Of a stretch of 64,000 nucleotides of DNA, positions 11,432-22,420 are shown piece after piece; position 1 is the stretch's first letter; each line of letters starts with the position of its first letter. Both the position numbers and the translations under genes were made by a program. The notes beneath the pieces were generated by a model that was given only the letters and a program-made list of their open reading frames with translations, made no database searches and had not been told where the DNA came from. Source of the stretch: Paramarasmius palmivorus (lineage: Eukaryota; Basidiomycota; Agaricomycetes; Agaricales; Marasmiaceae). The stretch covers positions 1-64,000 of the forward strand of contig JAYKXP010000189.1 in assembly GCA_037176845.1 (NCBI GenBank). Reading direction: 5' to 3'.

Positions 11432-14400
11432 ATGACTGGCCTGTCTCGCAATGAACTCTGCAGATTATCTGCCCTTGTTTCCGACCTTGAACTGCGGTAT
11501 CGTGCTCTAGAGACCCGAAACAAGGCTCATAATGAGACTCTCGCGACTTTAGGCTCAGCTCTCTCAAAAATAACTCTTCATGTGGAAATTCTCTCCGACC
11601 TCGTGCTCTCGAATGCTCGCCAGATCTCAGCTCTTGAGGAACTGCGTGATGCTTTCCCATTCGAAGAACTGTGGACCGAACACTTAAACCAGATATGCGA
11701 AGAATCCGAGAGACTACAAACGACTGTCAACTCCCTAGCCCAAGACCTTGAATCCCTTCACAACCTTCTTCCCCGTATCTCTCCTCTCCAGCTCCCTTCT
11801 CCACACACCTTCTCTATCCCCCCTTATATCAGTACAGTGAATGGCAGCGCTCTGACGGTAGCCCCCACGTCGAAGCCGACGATGACTCTTGTCTTCACCA
11901 AAGGGCCCGATGGGACCAAAGGTTTCCCACGACGGAGTAGTAGGCAGCGTATTCAAACTGTTTCTATTAAACCACATAAAATCACATATCCATGTACCTC
12001 ACATCCTTTCTCTTCTAATATCCTCCTCTTCGTGTTATGCCTCCTTCTCCTTATTCCCTCTGTCTTGGCAACAAATATTCCTGCGGCTTCTTCCCTGTCA
12101 GTGTACTCCCTGAACGCCAACGGCATGGGCCATACTGTGAAAATGTCCCATCTCAGAATGGCCATCAAAACAGTCAAGCCGAGCGCTTTCGTACTGAACG
12201 AGAGTAAGACAAAAGATTCAGTAAAGAGAAACTTACCCTTGGATGAATATGAAGTCTTCGAAGAACGTGCTGTACGCTGCGAGGGCAATAGTCATCTCTA
12301 CAAGTGGGGTACTGTCCTGGGTATCCGAAAGGATGTCCAGATCATTCAAAGGCTTATCATCTCCGACAATAACCTACGTGGTCGTGTAGTCGCCGTTGAT
12401 GTCGCGCTTCAAACAAATGATCGCTCTACCTTCGTCCATCGCATCTTCGCGGTTTATGCACCTTGGAACCCGGGTACGAACGAAACCAAGGATTTCTGGC
12501 CAGCTCTCACAAAGCTAGTAAAGCAGACACCTACCTCATGGACTCTTGCTGGTGACCTAAACGCAACTACCATTTCTACAGAACGTGCCTCTGGTGGCGT
12601 AGATGGTAGAAATTCACTTCTAAAATTTCTGTCTGAGACTGGTGGTGTTGATCTATGGTCTCTCAAGCCGGAAAGAAGTCGTCTTGATGACTGGACTTGT
12701 AAAAGCCGCGCCGAGAACTCTGCAGGCGGAAGCATTATAGATCGCGTAATCTCTTCGCAACAAGCCCTTGCTGACTCCGACATATCGGTAGTCACTGCCA
12801 GCAACACCTTTGTCCCCTGCACAGATCACCGCGCGGTCTTGGGTCGTTGCGTGCTCAAGATTGGCAACTCACCATCTATCTTTGTCCCGCACCCTGTAGT
12901 ATTCAACCCGCCTCGACTCAAATATCCCACACGAAAAGAAGCTTATCGCCACGATAACTTTAAAACAGACTGTGAACGTTTATGTCGTAACACAGGTCTC
13001 TTTGATATTCAGGTGACTGATGACCGTTCTTTCTTGGATCTCTACACAAGGTTTGGTGAAGTGATGAACGCGGCCGCAGAAACTGCTTATGGAAGGGTCA
13101 AACGCTACAAACCTCTTGACTCTGTTGTCACCAACTCGGATATCCAACGTCAACTGGGCTACGCTAGATCTCTAGGGGGAGCTCTTCGGATGGCTAGAGG
13201 TGACACGTTTTCTCCGTCACATGCTTCAATCACATCCCACGAGAAGCTATCTCGCAGACACAAGCGTCTCAAAGTGGATGCCCCTCTAACAGAGTTCATA
13301 CTGGAGGAAAAACGTCGGGCATACCGGGACTTGTACCAACTTCGTGCAAAGGAGATAGCAGACCGCGCCCTTCGTCAAGAGAACTTCAGAATATCAGAAG
13401 CTCTCAAAGGTGGATCAACAAGAAAGCTTCTCTCAGCCAAAGAGTTTGTCCCTCTTCCCCTAATTGTCAAGTGCCCGAACTCTGATGATCTCGTCTCTGA
13501 TCCTGAACAAGTGAAGGAAGTCTCACGGGAATACTGGTCATCTCTATACCATCATGACGCTCCTGCGCCATTGCCGAAACCCTGGCTAACTACTCCATCT
13601 GTCCTTCAGATCAAAGTCAGAGTTCAACAGAATCCCTTTCACTGGCCACGTACTCTACAGGTCGATGACTATCGCGCCCTACTGCAAAAAGGGAATGCGA
13701 GACCTGCACCTGGCCCAGACGGATGGGAAAAGTGGGTAGTCAAGCGCCTTGGCGACGAAACTCTTGCACTTGTTCTCCGGCTACACAACTACATTGTTAT
13801 CAATGCTCAGTTCCCAGGCAAAATTAAAGACATGTGGCTGACTATGTTCCACAAACGGGGACTTAGAACGGATCTCTCGAACTGGCGTGGACTTTTGTTA
13901 TCTAATTTTATAGCCAACTCTCCTATGACATTACTAAATTCTGATCTGGTATCCTACGTCTCAAGAACTCGCATCCTTCCCGACACTCAGGTTGCAACTC
14001 AGAAAGATGTTCAAACTCGGGATTTGATGTCGTTCTTGGCTTCTATTAAATGCTGGTCTACGAGGCACAAACAACCAGTTTACGCCATCAAACGAGATCA
14101 GATGAAAGGATTCGACTACCTCTCCCCTGAAGGGATGTACGATGCAGTCCGCGCCTATGGTTTACCTCAGTCAGTCATCGACCTGGACCGTGCCGCTCAA
14201 ACAGATACCCGATGCTTTATTCGCACTGCCCACGGTATCACAGAACCCATCATCATCTCAGGCGTCACCAAACAAGGGGGTCCTCTTTCACCGCTCAAAT
14301 CTACGCTCACTACTAGTCTTGGCCATCACTATCTGAATGATATGCTGCGTCTAGATCCTCATGCCCTTATTATCAGATCTGCATCAAGCAAAGCTGGTGA

Positions 14401-16858
14401 TCCACATCTACCCGCTGACAGTAAATCTGTGCTGGTCGGCATGGCAGAAGCAACAGATGACTCTTATATCTTTTCTACGTCCTTAGCCTCACTTCGGACC
14501 AATGTTTTGGCCATGGAGCAGTTTCAGTACGCTTATGGGTGGCTCACACAGTGGTCTAAAACGTATGCCTATGCCATTAACGTGTCAGGTTCACTACCAG
14601 AAATGGTTTCATTTGACACCATCACAAAAGGAGACCCCACGAAGGTAACTGTACGTGATGTCCCGCTAATTCGAGATCAACTTGAGTTTCTAGGTGCCGC
14701 GGTTGACGACCCATCAGCTCGGTACCATGAACTCAGGGATTTCATCGATAGCTTCACGTTTCCTCAATTTCAACGGATCACTCCGATCACGCTGTTGAGG
14801 AAGATCGTATCCCAGAACATCATATCACGGTGTCGAGCCCTCCTCTCATTGCAGCCCATCAAGCAAGATGAAGCAGAGGATCTCGACAAACGTATAGCTC
14901 GCAAGATACATGACGAGCTACGTTTTCCGTTTCAGATGAACTCTCGTATACTTCACTTACCCGTGTCTCTCCGAGGTCTAGGATTTCCGTCAATTGCCCG
15001 GATAAATGCAGCAATCGCGATCGAGGGCATTGCTAGAGATCTTAATCATCATATCCCGGCCTACCAGACAGTGGCACAAATCACGCTAAGTGACTGGACA
15101 TGCTCGCTGAATCACTGCATTGACCCTCTGCAAAAGGTCGAGCGTACCTCGAAGTCCAAGCTTTGGAAGAAAGTACCGGCAACTTGGGTCATTGCACACA
15201 AGACTCTCGCAAGCTTAGACGGTTGCCTCTCACTTCGGCAGACTGACAAAAACTACATATTAAATGGTGATGTCTCTTTGTCTCATTTTATGTCGGTATT
15301 CAATCAGTACACTCCAGGTACTGGGCCGACCCTGGATGGGAACACAACCCGTTCTCTTAGAGCAAAGAACATTACCAAACTATCTCATCTTGGCAAATGG
15401 ACTTGGTCCCTCTCCACCGCCCGTTACGTCTTTCAACCAAGGTCAATCACGGTAATGCGAGGATGGTCATTGGCAGCCAAGGAGAATCTTAGGAAAATGC
15501 TAGACATGCTAAGTCATTTCCAACTCTCGTGGCTCCATGACGGTGACTGGTCCATATTGTATACCAGAGATCACAGAAGACAGATGGCTGAGAACCAAGT
15601 CCGTCAGATAGCCCACATACACCGCCTCTCACCAATTGTTGAGCCATCAGGCAACTCAGGTGTTAAACTGTGGGCATCTGATGGCTCTATGGTCCCAGCA
15701 GCAGCCGGCATACTTGACAGGAAATCAGTCACAGCGGCTGTCGCTGGTCAATTATCACTTGCACTCCGCGTCGACGGGATTAGCGCAAACATTCTTCACG
15801 GGGAAATGGTAGGCCTTGTAGCGAGCACTATTCTCTCAGCAGACGATCATTCCACTGCCCACGCTACCATCTACTCGGACCATTTAAATGCTGTTCGCAT
15901 TATCTCCGATACCCGAATCCTTCCAGACGTAAATCTCATGAGACTCAGACGTCTCAACGGACGGTCATACTACCGCTGGCTCATCCACCTACTTCGAAAT
16001 CGTCCGAGAACAGACATAGCATATGTCAAAGCTCACACCACGGACACATCCTCGCCATCCCTACTCAATCATGCAGCCGACCATTATGCATCTTCCGCAC
16101 AAAAGGTCAACACGTCTATACTCGCTGCTCCAATACCAACGTTCTGCATGGACGACTACACGTTCTACTACAGTCCACACGGTTGGTACGAGGGCAGTAT
16201 TCGCACTCTTACAGAGAAGTTACTCGAAGAGCGCTCAGCGTTCGAGATCTGCAAAGGTCTCAATCTCCGCATGATACGTAACATCTATGACCCAAGGCCC
16301 CCACCGGAATACCCATACTGTAGAGCCATCTCAGCATACTCTGCAGTCGTCCAGCTGTACGCTCGGTCTGGACAGCTCCCAGTAGCCGAGACACTCTTCG
16401 AAAGACGCAAAATCATCTCACCAACATGCCGATCCGGTTGCGTTAACTCAGAAGACCCACATCATGTTTTCGTCACATGTAATCACTATCGGAAATGGAG
16501 AGAAGCAGCCGCCAGCGTTGTTCATGAGAGGACAAAGCGTAGACTGGACCAGAGCAACATTCCGCTCGACATGCAAACCCTGTGTCTATCTGCTGCTAAG
16601 TCTCTTTTCATAGACTGCAACAAAACCTGGCCACTAAAATACTCCACTTACTATCTAGGTTTCCTACCTCGCCTGGATGAACTGCTCCCACATACCCCAA
16701 CACAGCCAACCCTAGCACGAGAGCGGATGCTCCACAATCTTGCTGCTGACTGGCACACGCACTCCATTCGTCTCGCTGGAAGGATCTTCGGTGACTACCA
16801 GAGAAGGATGGCCCTTAAGTTCGCTCCTGTTCGGGATCGCTCAACTCAGAGGAAATGA
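11432..16858 (+). CDS. LINE polyprotein: endonuclease, reverse transcriptase, RNase H
   Basis: A single 1808-codon frame. Domains in order: N-terminal ~110 aa heptad-like region (coiled coil probable), a strongly hydrophobic segment at about 197-215 (ILLFVLCLLLLIPSVLA), an exonuclease/endonuclease/phosphatase-type endonuclease (SLNANGMG ~227, LNESKTK ~260, AGDLNATT ~373, DHRAV ~464), reverse transcriptase (RPAPGPDGWEKW ~758, KRDQMKGFD ~888, catalytic ATDDS ~1007), RNase H with the four acidic residues visible (ASDGS ~1414, HGEMVG ~1457, YSDHLNA ~1483, NHAADHYAS ~1547) and a C-terminal Cys/His cluster (CRSGC...HHVFVTC ~1666). The product copies the element RNA into DNA at a nicked target. There is no separate ORF1; the N-terminal coiled coil may take its place. 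No stop or frameshift interrupts it. Confidence 0.92.
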   Translation: MTGLSRNELCRLSALVSDLELRYRALETRNKAHNETLATLGSALSKITLHVEILSDLVLSNARQISALEELRDAFPFEELWTEHLNQICEESERLQTTVNSLAQDLESLHNLLPRISPLQLPSPHTFSIPPYISTVNGSALTVAPTSKPTMTLVFTKGPDGTKGFPRRSSRQRIQTVSIKPHKITYPCTSHPFSSNILLFVLCLLLLIPSVLATNIPAASSLSVYSLNANGMGHTVKMSHLRMAIKTVKPSAFVLNESKTKDSVKRNLPLDEYEVFEERAVRCEGNSHLYKWGTVLGIRKDVQIIQRLIISDNNLRGRVVAVDVALQTNDRSTFVHRIFAVYAPWNPGTNETKDFWPALTKLVKQTPTSWTLAGDLNATTISTERASGGVDGRNSLLKFLSETGGVDLWSLKPERSRLDDWTCKSRAENSAGGSIIDRVISSQQALADSDISVVTASNTFVPCTDHRAVLGRCVLKIGNSPSIFVPHPVVFNPPRLKYPTRKEAYRHDNFKTDCERLCRNTGLFDIQVTDDRSFLDLYTRFGEVMNAAAETAYGRVKRYKPLDSVVTNSDIQRQLGYARSLGGALRMARGDTFSPSHASITSHEKLSRRHKRLKVDAPLTEFILEEKRRAYRDLYQLRAKEIADRALRQENFRISEALKGGSTRKLLSAKEFVPLPLIVKCPNSDDLVSDPEQVKEVSREYWSSLYHHDAPAPLPKPWLTTPSVLQIKVRVQQNPFHWPRTLQVDDYRALLQKGNARPAPGPDGWEKWVVKRLGDETLALVLRLHNYIVINAQFPGKIKDMWLTMFHKRGLRTDLSNWRGLLLSNFIANSPMTLLNSDLVSYVSRTRILPDTQVATQKDVQTRDLMSFLASIKCWSTRHKQPVYAIKRDQMKGFDYLSPEGMYDAVRAYGLPQSVIDLDRAAQTDTRCFIRTAHGITEPIIISGVTKQGGPLSPLKSTLTTSLGHHYLNDMLRLDPHALIIRSASSKAGDPHLPADSKSVLVGMAEATDDSYIFSTSLASLRTNVLAMEQFQYAYGWLTQWSKTYAYAINVSGSLPEMVSFDTITKGDPTKVTVRDVPLIRDQLEFLGAAVDDPSARYHELRDFIDSFTFPQFQRITPITLLRKIVSQNIISRCRALLSLQPIKQDEAEDLDKRIARKIHDELRFPFQMNSRILHLPVSLRGLGFPSIARINAAIAIEGIARDLNHHIPAYQTVAQITLSDWTCSLNHCIDPLQKVERTSKSKLWKKVPATWVIAHKTLASLDGCLSLRQTDKNYILNGDVSLSHFMSVFNQYTPGTGPTLDGNTTRSLRAKNITKLSHLGKWTWSLSTARYVFQPRSITVMRGWSLAAKENLRKMLDMLSHFQLSWLHDGDWSILYTRDHRRQMAENQVRQIAHIHRLSPIVEPSGNSGVKLWASDGSMVPAAAGILDRKSVTAAVAGQLSLALRVDGISANILHGEMVGLVASTILSADDHSTAHATIYSDHLNAVRIISDTRILPDVNLMRLRRLNGRSYYRWLIHLLRNRPRTDIAYVKAHTTDTSSPSLLNHAADHYASSAQKVNTSILAAPIPTFCMDDYTFYYSPHGWYEGSIRTLTEKLLEERSAFEICKGLNLRMIRNIYDPRPPPEYPYCRAISAYSAVVQLYARSGQLPVAETLFERRKIISPTCRSGCVNSEDPHHVFVTCNHYRKWREAAASVVHERTKRRLDQSNIPLDMQTLCLSAAKSLFIDCNKTWPLKYSTYYLGFLPRLDELLPHTPTQPTLARERMLHNLAADWHTHSIRLAGRIFGDYQRRMALKFAPVRDRSTQRK

Positions 16859-17293
16859 GTCACAGTGATCTGTCTTTTCTTTTATTCAATTTCACTACTA
16901 TTTTCTTCAATTTCCCCATGACTATGAACGCTGGAGAGTAGGGCCGATTCCCTATATCGGAGATTGTTTTGGCGGCACACGGGAAACCGTATTCATTTGT
17001 GCTGCATCCCTATAAGCCCACCAAGACCGAGAAGGCAGGACGGACGTAGTGACCTACGACGTACCGACAGGGCTATAGGTTATGTCTCGCGTATCTAAGG
17101 TCTCAACTCACAACCTGCTTCTGGGTTATTCATACAGTTTGGTTCGTCGAGGTTTAATATCGTAGATGTTTTATCCTTAGTCTATATAGGCAGAGACGAA
17201 TATCACGTTGTAAACATTGTAAACACGTTTCCTCCACTGTTTGTCCATCCGAAGATGAGATAATATACAGGAAATGCGGGTTTTGTTAGCACG

Positions 17294-17386
17294 ACACCGT
17301 TGGTGAAGTGGTTATCATGCTTGCCTTCCATGCGAAAACCCGGAAGACCCAAGCAAGCGGCTCGGGTTCGATTCCCGAACGGTGTA
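17294..17386 (+). tRNA. tRNA-Gly(TCC) with 21-nt intron
   Basis: Cloverleaf fits by eye: acceptor ACACCGT/ACGGTGT with discriminator A, D-stem GTGA/TCAT, anticodon stem CTTGC/GCAAG, loop CTTCCA with anticodon TCC at 17327-17329, intron about 17331-17351 in the standard place after base 37, T-arm TCGGG-TTCGATT-CCCGA. The first pair is A-T and not the usual G-C, as in nearly all copies here. It is the only tRNA-Gly of unit copy 1 and lies just right of the LINE. Confidence 0.8.
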
Positions 17387-18008
17387 CTATTAAAGACCTC
17401 TTCGACTTTTACTCTCCGAACTCACCCGGATTTGGACTCACCAAACTATAAGACGGTGCCCTACGCCTCCTTACAATGCAGATTTCGACGGTGACGAAAT
17501 GAACATGGAGTAAGTGTGGTATTTCACGAATCCTCATTCGAAGGGATAAATAAACGAATCATATGCGAATGGAAGTCACCTTTTTCGGCGTAGGCCTCGT
17601 CGATGGTATCCCTGGCGTGCAACACGTTTCTGGGTTGTGTATGATTCGTGTTGGTTTCTCTGACCTCATCTACCCTGTCTGTTCGTTCTTTCAAATTTCA
17701 GCCCAGACTCGGATGATCACTGCGGTATGAAGAATCAATGTTGATTTTGAAAGTATCTCTCGAGGTTACCCCAAGTCATTCATCGGGCCCTTGGTTCTCA
17801 GAATGTTGAGATCCGGGTCCCTCATGGCGACCTTTGATTTGGAACGTAGAACATCTCACGTTGGTTCATGGATAGACAAGAAAGCGATTACGGTATCGTG
17901 ATGAAATTCAGTTTTATCCTCAATCAGAGTCTGTCTTCAGGCCCAACGCGCACAAGTGCAATTGGACCAGCGCTTGTGAGTCGGATTTCCTAGAGAGTAC
18001 AGTGTTTG
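17387..18008 (+). repeat. tRNA-Gly downstream spacer, type B
   Basis: Similar to the sequence after the tRNA genes at 27673, 29112, 49279 and 50697, including gcgtgcaacacgtttctggg and ttcaaatttcag. It has splice-like signals but no protein frame. Confidence 0.7.
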
Positions 18009-18270
18009 CACAGCTCTACATCCCAAATGAGTTTGAGGGCAAGAAAACAACTGCCACCGGCGTTAGCGTAGCCGAGGAGTGGCTTGGGAGGCCCTAATCC
18101 TTAGCGCCCGTAGCCTCGAGGTGGTAAAGAAGCAACGACTAAGGTACGTAGTGGAAGTGAGCAAAACTATAAATACAGACGTCTTACGGGATATCACCTA
18201 TCGATCCGAGCTACACTTTCTCTTTGCCCACTACCTTCTCGATCTTCATGCACCTCTGAGCTTATTCCCA
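18009..18270 (+). repeat. truncated head of the F-box unit
   Basis: Matches the first ~260 bp of the F-box units at 29472, 51379 and 58936 (acagctctacatccc ... ctcgaggtggtaaagaagca). The F-box coding part is absent here; similarity ends near the position just upstream of the F-box start codons in the other copies, so this is probably a promoter-proximal remnant. Confidence 0.75.
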
Positions 18271-19573
18271 GTAAAAAGCGGTTCTTTTAATTTAGTTTTG
18301 ACAGTTTATTTCAGTTTGGTAATTCGAAACAAACCGAAAGAATCGCCTTTAATTGACGTCGTTGTCGTTAATCACGAAAGAAACCTAAGACAAATCAAGC
18401 CAATTCACTGTGTCGTTACCAGCAATCATGAATATCCATTGTGTTACTACAACTTGTATGTACTACGATTACACTATGAATTCTCCTCTCTTTGGCGGCC
18501 TCCCTGAGCTCTCCTAGCCCTAGCATTGGCGTTCGATCTCTGTATCAAATGCTTAGCACGTGAAAACGAAGAATAATTGTTACTTACTTCTCTGTTTGCA
18601 GCCGCCGCTTCCTGCAGAATTAATCAGGGTCATTCCACCATGTGTCGCTGATTCCTTGCAAGCATACATACCAATATCTATTTCCTGCCGTTGGCGTTCT
18701 TCATATCCTGTCGGCAGCGTGTGCCTATGGGTATGGTCACCCCTCTTCGTTCAGTTTCAAGGAGGCTGTTTAACGTAACTTGACTACCTATAGCCGTCCC
18801 CACAGAGCTACTCCAACCCTTCCTCCGACCACCGTCCACCATTGCGATACTCCCTCCAACCAGAGTATCTTCTACATGCCCCCACTACCGGCCCGAAATT
18901 GAACATAATCCCCGGATTGGCCTATCATTACCCTCTCCACCATATGCTTCTCGAAATGGCTTCTCATGGCTCGTCTTGCTACTCAATGTTGACAACTTCA
19001 CCCCTCGTCCCTTCATCTGACATGCTTTATCTCTTTTCTAGTTTCCCACTCCCGGTGGCGTTCTCTACATGGAATTGGAGAGCTGAAAATTGGAAATTGG
19101 AAGATAGAGAAGTTTAGCCGATTGCTTCTGGGCCATGTTGTTTCGGGTATCATTAGATGGGCAGTATCATTCATAGCGGATCAATTGGAAGCGATACGGA
19201 AGATAGATCGGGTCCATGAAGTTGGAGAGGTATGTGCCTTGCATTTACAGACATATAGTCTTTCATACCCTTTAGGTGGCCCAGGCGTACACTTAGTCGT
19301 TGTAGGCCTTGCCTCCAATGCGAATCAGAAGCCTCATCCCATCCCTTTTCAGTATGATTGCCGTCGTCCACCATCACGCGCTGTTGTATCAGTATCATGC
19401 GATAATCACCATATCTTGTTCTGCTCTGCGACAGAGTTGAATGTTCGTTGATTGTATCAGGGGTCGAAACGCACATCGTTTTCGGGTAGATAGATGATGA
19501 TCAATGAGCTACAAGATCATGAAGGTCTCAAAAAGGGTGTGTTTCCTGTTCGTCTCGATGCCCACCCGCGCAA
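18271..19573. other. unassigned, 5' flank of the surface-protein gene
   Basis: No gene recognised. From about 19060 the sequence is repeated, diverged, at about 21490-22046 in front of the truncated duplicate, so this part is the duplicated upstream flank of the gene at 19574. Confidence 0.5.
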
Positions 19574-20939
19574 ATGGTACGCTTAGCGAGGTACGTCTTA
19601 TCGGATGTGCTTTACTTCTTACTGAATAAATTCAAGGTATCTATCCATGACTTTGTTGGTATCGGCTGTCCAGGGTTTCAAGATTATGGACGTTGACCCG
19701 AAGTCCTTAACGCTACAACCAGGGGGGAAGGTCGAGCTAACAATTACTTGGGAAACAGAACGTGACTCCGAGAAGACGGGACAAATATTAATTGGACTCA
19801 TTTTGGATGGGAAATTAGGGGGAAATACATCCCGTATACCTGTATCCCACTCTCCATCCCAAGTTATATTCAACAATGTGACCACAGGGTGAGTACACCT
19901 CATTCTTTTGAAGACTTGTGGAGCTCAACCATTATCGTTAGAAAGTATGTGGTATATGCAATCGCAAATCCAAAGTGAAGGCTTCATCGTCCTCTAGGAT
20001 GTGTGATTATCTAATTGAGCACTCAGCCCTATACCAATTGGTTTTTCACAAGATACCATTGAAATAAAAGCGCAAGATCCACCGGGAAGGTAAGAACCAT
20101 CGCTTCTATGGTATTACTTAAACACCGAATGCGAACCCTGCTCTGTACAGCCCCCAATCACGACCACCTGTCACAAATCCACGGGATGATGATCCACAGC
20201 AGACAACTTCTACACCCGCAAATGGCACACCACCCACGACTGTGTCATCTACGGCAACGCAGACGGCCTCATCCGCGACTGCGACAACAATTAGTGAGCA
20301 GACCAATACCGGAACCAGTAAAAGTGATTTAAGTGGGACATTCACTTCCGCCAACTCCACAAACGATTCTGCGACAAGCTCTGTGATCAGTGACAGCTTT
20401 CGCGGTTCAAACCCAAGGTGTGGCTAACTTCAGTTCAGCACTCGATGGTCCTGACCTTTTTGTGCAGCGTTACGCCTGTTGGAAACAGTTCTAACATCCA
20501 AGACCAGCCCCATGGCCGCCATATGGCTGCTCTCATAGCCGGACCCGTCGTTGGTGTGGTTGTTTTGATCATCGTCTCTTGCGTTATCATACTCCGGCGC
20601 CGGGCTCGGAGAAAGAAGCTTCGGTCTATGCAAATAACGACCATTTCCCCATTTTCAGATCCGGCACCGGCATCTGATACGGCAGGTAGAACTCAACGGC
20701 AACCGGTGTCTCAGAATCATTATGAACACGCGGAGAAGCCTCATGGGGGTGATGCTTCTAGTCCTGATGTCGTCTTAGATGGAAGACAGCAGGAAGTCCC
20801 GGAAGCATTACAGGAATCCCGAAGAGAACTTCGAGTGAGATACCACGATGATAGTGGTTTCAGGCCTCTGCCTCCCCCGTCTGATGCTGGAGATTCAAAT
20901 GTTCTTGATCTACCACCTCGGTATGATGCTGCAATCTAG
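19574..20939 (+). CDS. single-pass cell-surface protein with Ser/Thr-rich stalk
   Basis: Six exons join in phase: 19574-19590, 19637-19888, 19942-19974, 20027-20089, 20151-20417 and 20468-20939 (1104 nt, 367 aa). The start gives a signal peptide (MVRLARYLSMTLLVSAVQG); the truncated duplicate at 22047 has the matching exon 1 and signal peptide, which supports this choice. Then comes a ~110 aa ectodomain rich in beta-strand-like stretches (ITWETERD, FNNVTTGKYVVYAI), a ~90 aa Ser/Thr/Asn-rich stalk (a likely O-glycosylated region), one membrane helix at about 229-253 (ALIAGPVVGVVVLIIVSCVI) followed by RRRARRKK, and a ~110 aa cytosolic tail ending LPPRYDAAI. This layout is common in fungal cell-wall-facing sensor-like proteins. 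Ligand and pathway are unknown. The proline-rich PPRY-like tail end could bind WW-type domains (inference). Confidence 0.8.
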
Positions 20940-22046
20940 TTGTAGAGTCAAGTTTGATACCCCGTTGCTTGCACATCGAAGTGCTACGCAGAATGATGAA
21001 TAGGCTGAATGCAGACATAAATCATGCGCGAATCTCCCTCGACAGTTCATGATACCAAACGTTCCTCATGGCTACTCTGTGAGGATCACCCTCGGAATGC
21101 GTGAGAAATAGAGACCCTAAAAGGGAATGAAGGAGAAAATACGGTGTTGATTCGACGAGTAAATACTTACAAGGAGAATCTACTTAAGTACTACTCAATG
21201 AAACAGGAGATATGGAACTGAATGATTAGTAACTAAGTAACTGAAAGAAACAAGTGTGAACTAAAAGACAGAAACAAGTGTGAGTCCGACTGTAACGCGT
21301 GTGAACTATGACAGCGGACCGGATCATGACATACTCCCTCTCGAATGGCTCGTAGACTTTGAAATTTGACAGGCTGATATCTGTGTCTTACACGTGTCAC
21401 TGCAAGACGCTCGAAGGTTGGGTGAGTTTGAGACTCCGTCATTCGCTCACGCATTTACTGCTTACGCTCTGGCTTGCCATCTTGTTTCTTCCGTCACATG
21501 GAATTAGAGAGTTGAGAATTGGAAGTTTGAAGACGGGTGCTTCTGGGTCATGTTGGGTTCGGTATCGTTGGATGATCATTATCAATTACGGCGGATCGAT
21601 TAGAAGCGATCAAGGAAGATAGATCAAGTCCAGGAAGTCGGAGAGGTATTCTGTGTTGTGGTTATACAGTACATGCGTAGAGCCTACGATCACTCTATGT
21701 AGTCACTCATCTTAACATCTATTTCCTGCCATCCTCGCCTTTCATAACCTTTCAGCGGCGCAGGCGCATACTTAGTCATTGTATGCTGAGACCTCAAGAC
21801 CTCATCTAATTCGCGACAGTAACAGTTGTGCACTATCATTTGCCCCATGTTGCGTCACTGTCCATATTTTGTTCCGCTCCGAGTTTGCGGCAGAGTTGAA
21901 CGTTCGTTGATTGCATCAGGGGTCGACACGCATAGTGTCCGGGTTGAAAGATGATTACATTATTTACATAATGAGCTACGAGATCATGAAGGTCTCAAAA
22001 GGGCGTAATTTGTGGTTTGTCTTGATGATAATTCCCGCCCGCAAGA
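20940..22046. other. intergenic; right part duplicates the upstream flank of 19574
   Basis: No gene seen. From about 21490 it aligns with 19060-19573, showing that the whole gene with its flank was tandemly duplicated. Confidence 0.6.
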
Positions 22047-22420
22047 ATGGTACGCATAGCGATGTACGTCTTAGTTGGATGTACTTTGCTTTTTACTGAA
22101 TGACCCTGACTTTTAGATATCTAGCGATGTTTTCGTTGGCGCCGGGTGTGAAGAGCTTCAAAATTACAGACGTCGTTCCCAAGTCCCAGGTGCTACCTCC
22201 AGAGGGGAATGTTGAGCTAATCATCACTTGGGAAACGGAAAGTGACGTTGAGAAGAAGGAACAGATATCATTGGGGTTGTATTTGAATGGAATGTATAAG
22301 GCCACCGTGCCTATGCCTGTATCTCAATCTCCATCCAAAGTCACATTCAACAATGTGAACGCAGGGTGAGTACGCTTCATTCTTTTGATGACCCACGAGG
22401 CCCAACTATTGTGCTTAGAA
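22047..22420 (+). pseudogene. truncated duplicate of the surface-protein gene
   Basis: Exon 1 (22047-22063) and exon 2 (22117-22365) keep signal peptide, reading frame, donor sites and the ITWETE and FNNVNAG motifs of the gene at 19574. At the expected exon 3 (after the acceptor near 22420) the sequence changes to a dispersed repeat also found at 1140-1600. Stalk, membrane helix and tail are missing. It was truncated by a repeat insertion or by recombination at it. Confidence 0.8.

Larger units (their letters stand above)
11225..17220 (+). mobile_element. LINE (non-LTR) retrotransposon inserted in composite unit copy 1
   Basis: The unit sequence is continuous in copy 3 near 48470-48500 but is split here: left flank ends at about 11224 (ccagcgcgaagaa) and the right flank resumes at about 17221 (aacacg...ctgtttgtccat). 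The insert starts with an AAC-repeat 5' leader, carries one long ORF, and ends in a ~360 bp 3' region whose last bases repeat TTGTAAACA. There are no LTRs. Exact ends and the target duplication could not be fixed because the junctions are A/C-rich. The uninterrupted ORF suggests a recent or still active copy. Confidence 0.85.

Noticed and set aside
11953..12822. Minus-strand frames of 111 and 122 codons inside the LINE
   Set aside because: Shadows of the polyprotein; no independent motif.
18079..18507. 142-codon plus-strand open frame
   Set aside because: Starts in the noncoding head of the F-box unit and is not open in the other unit copies.
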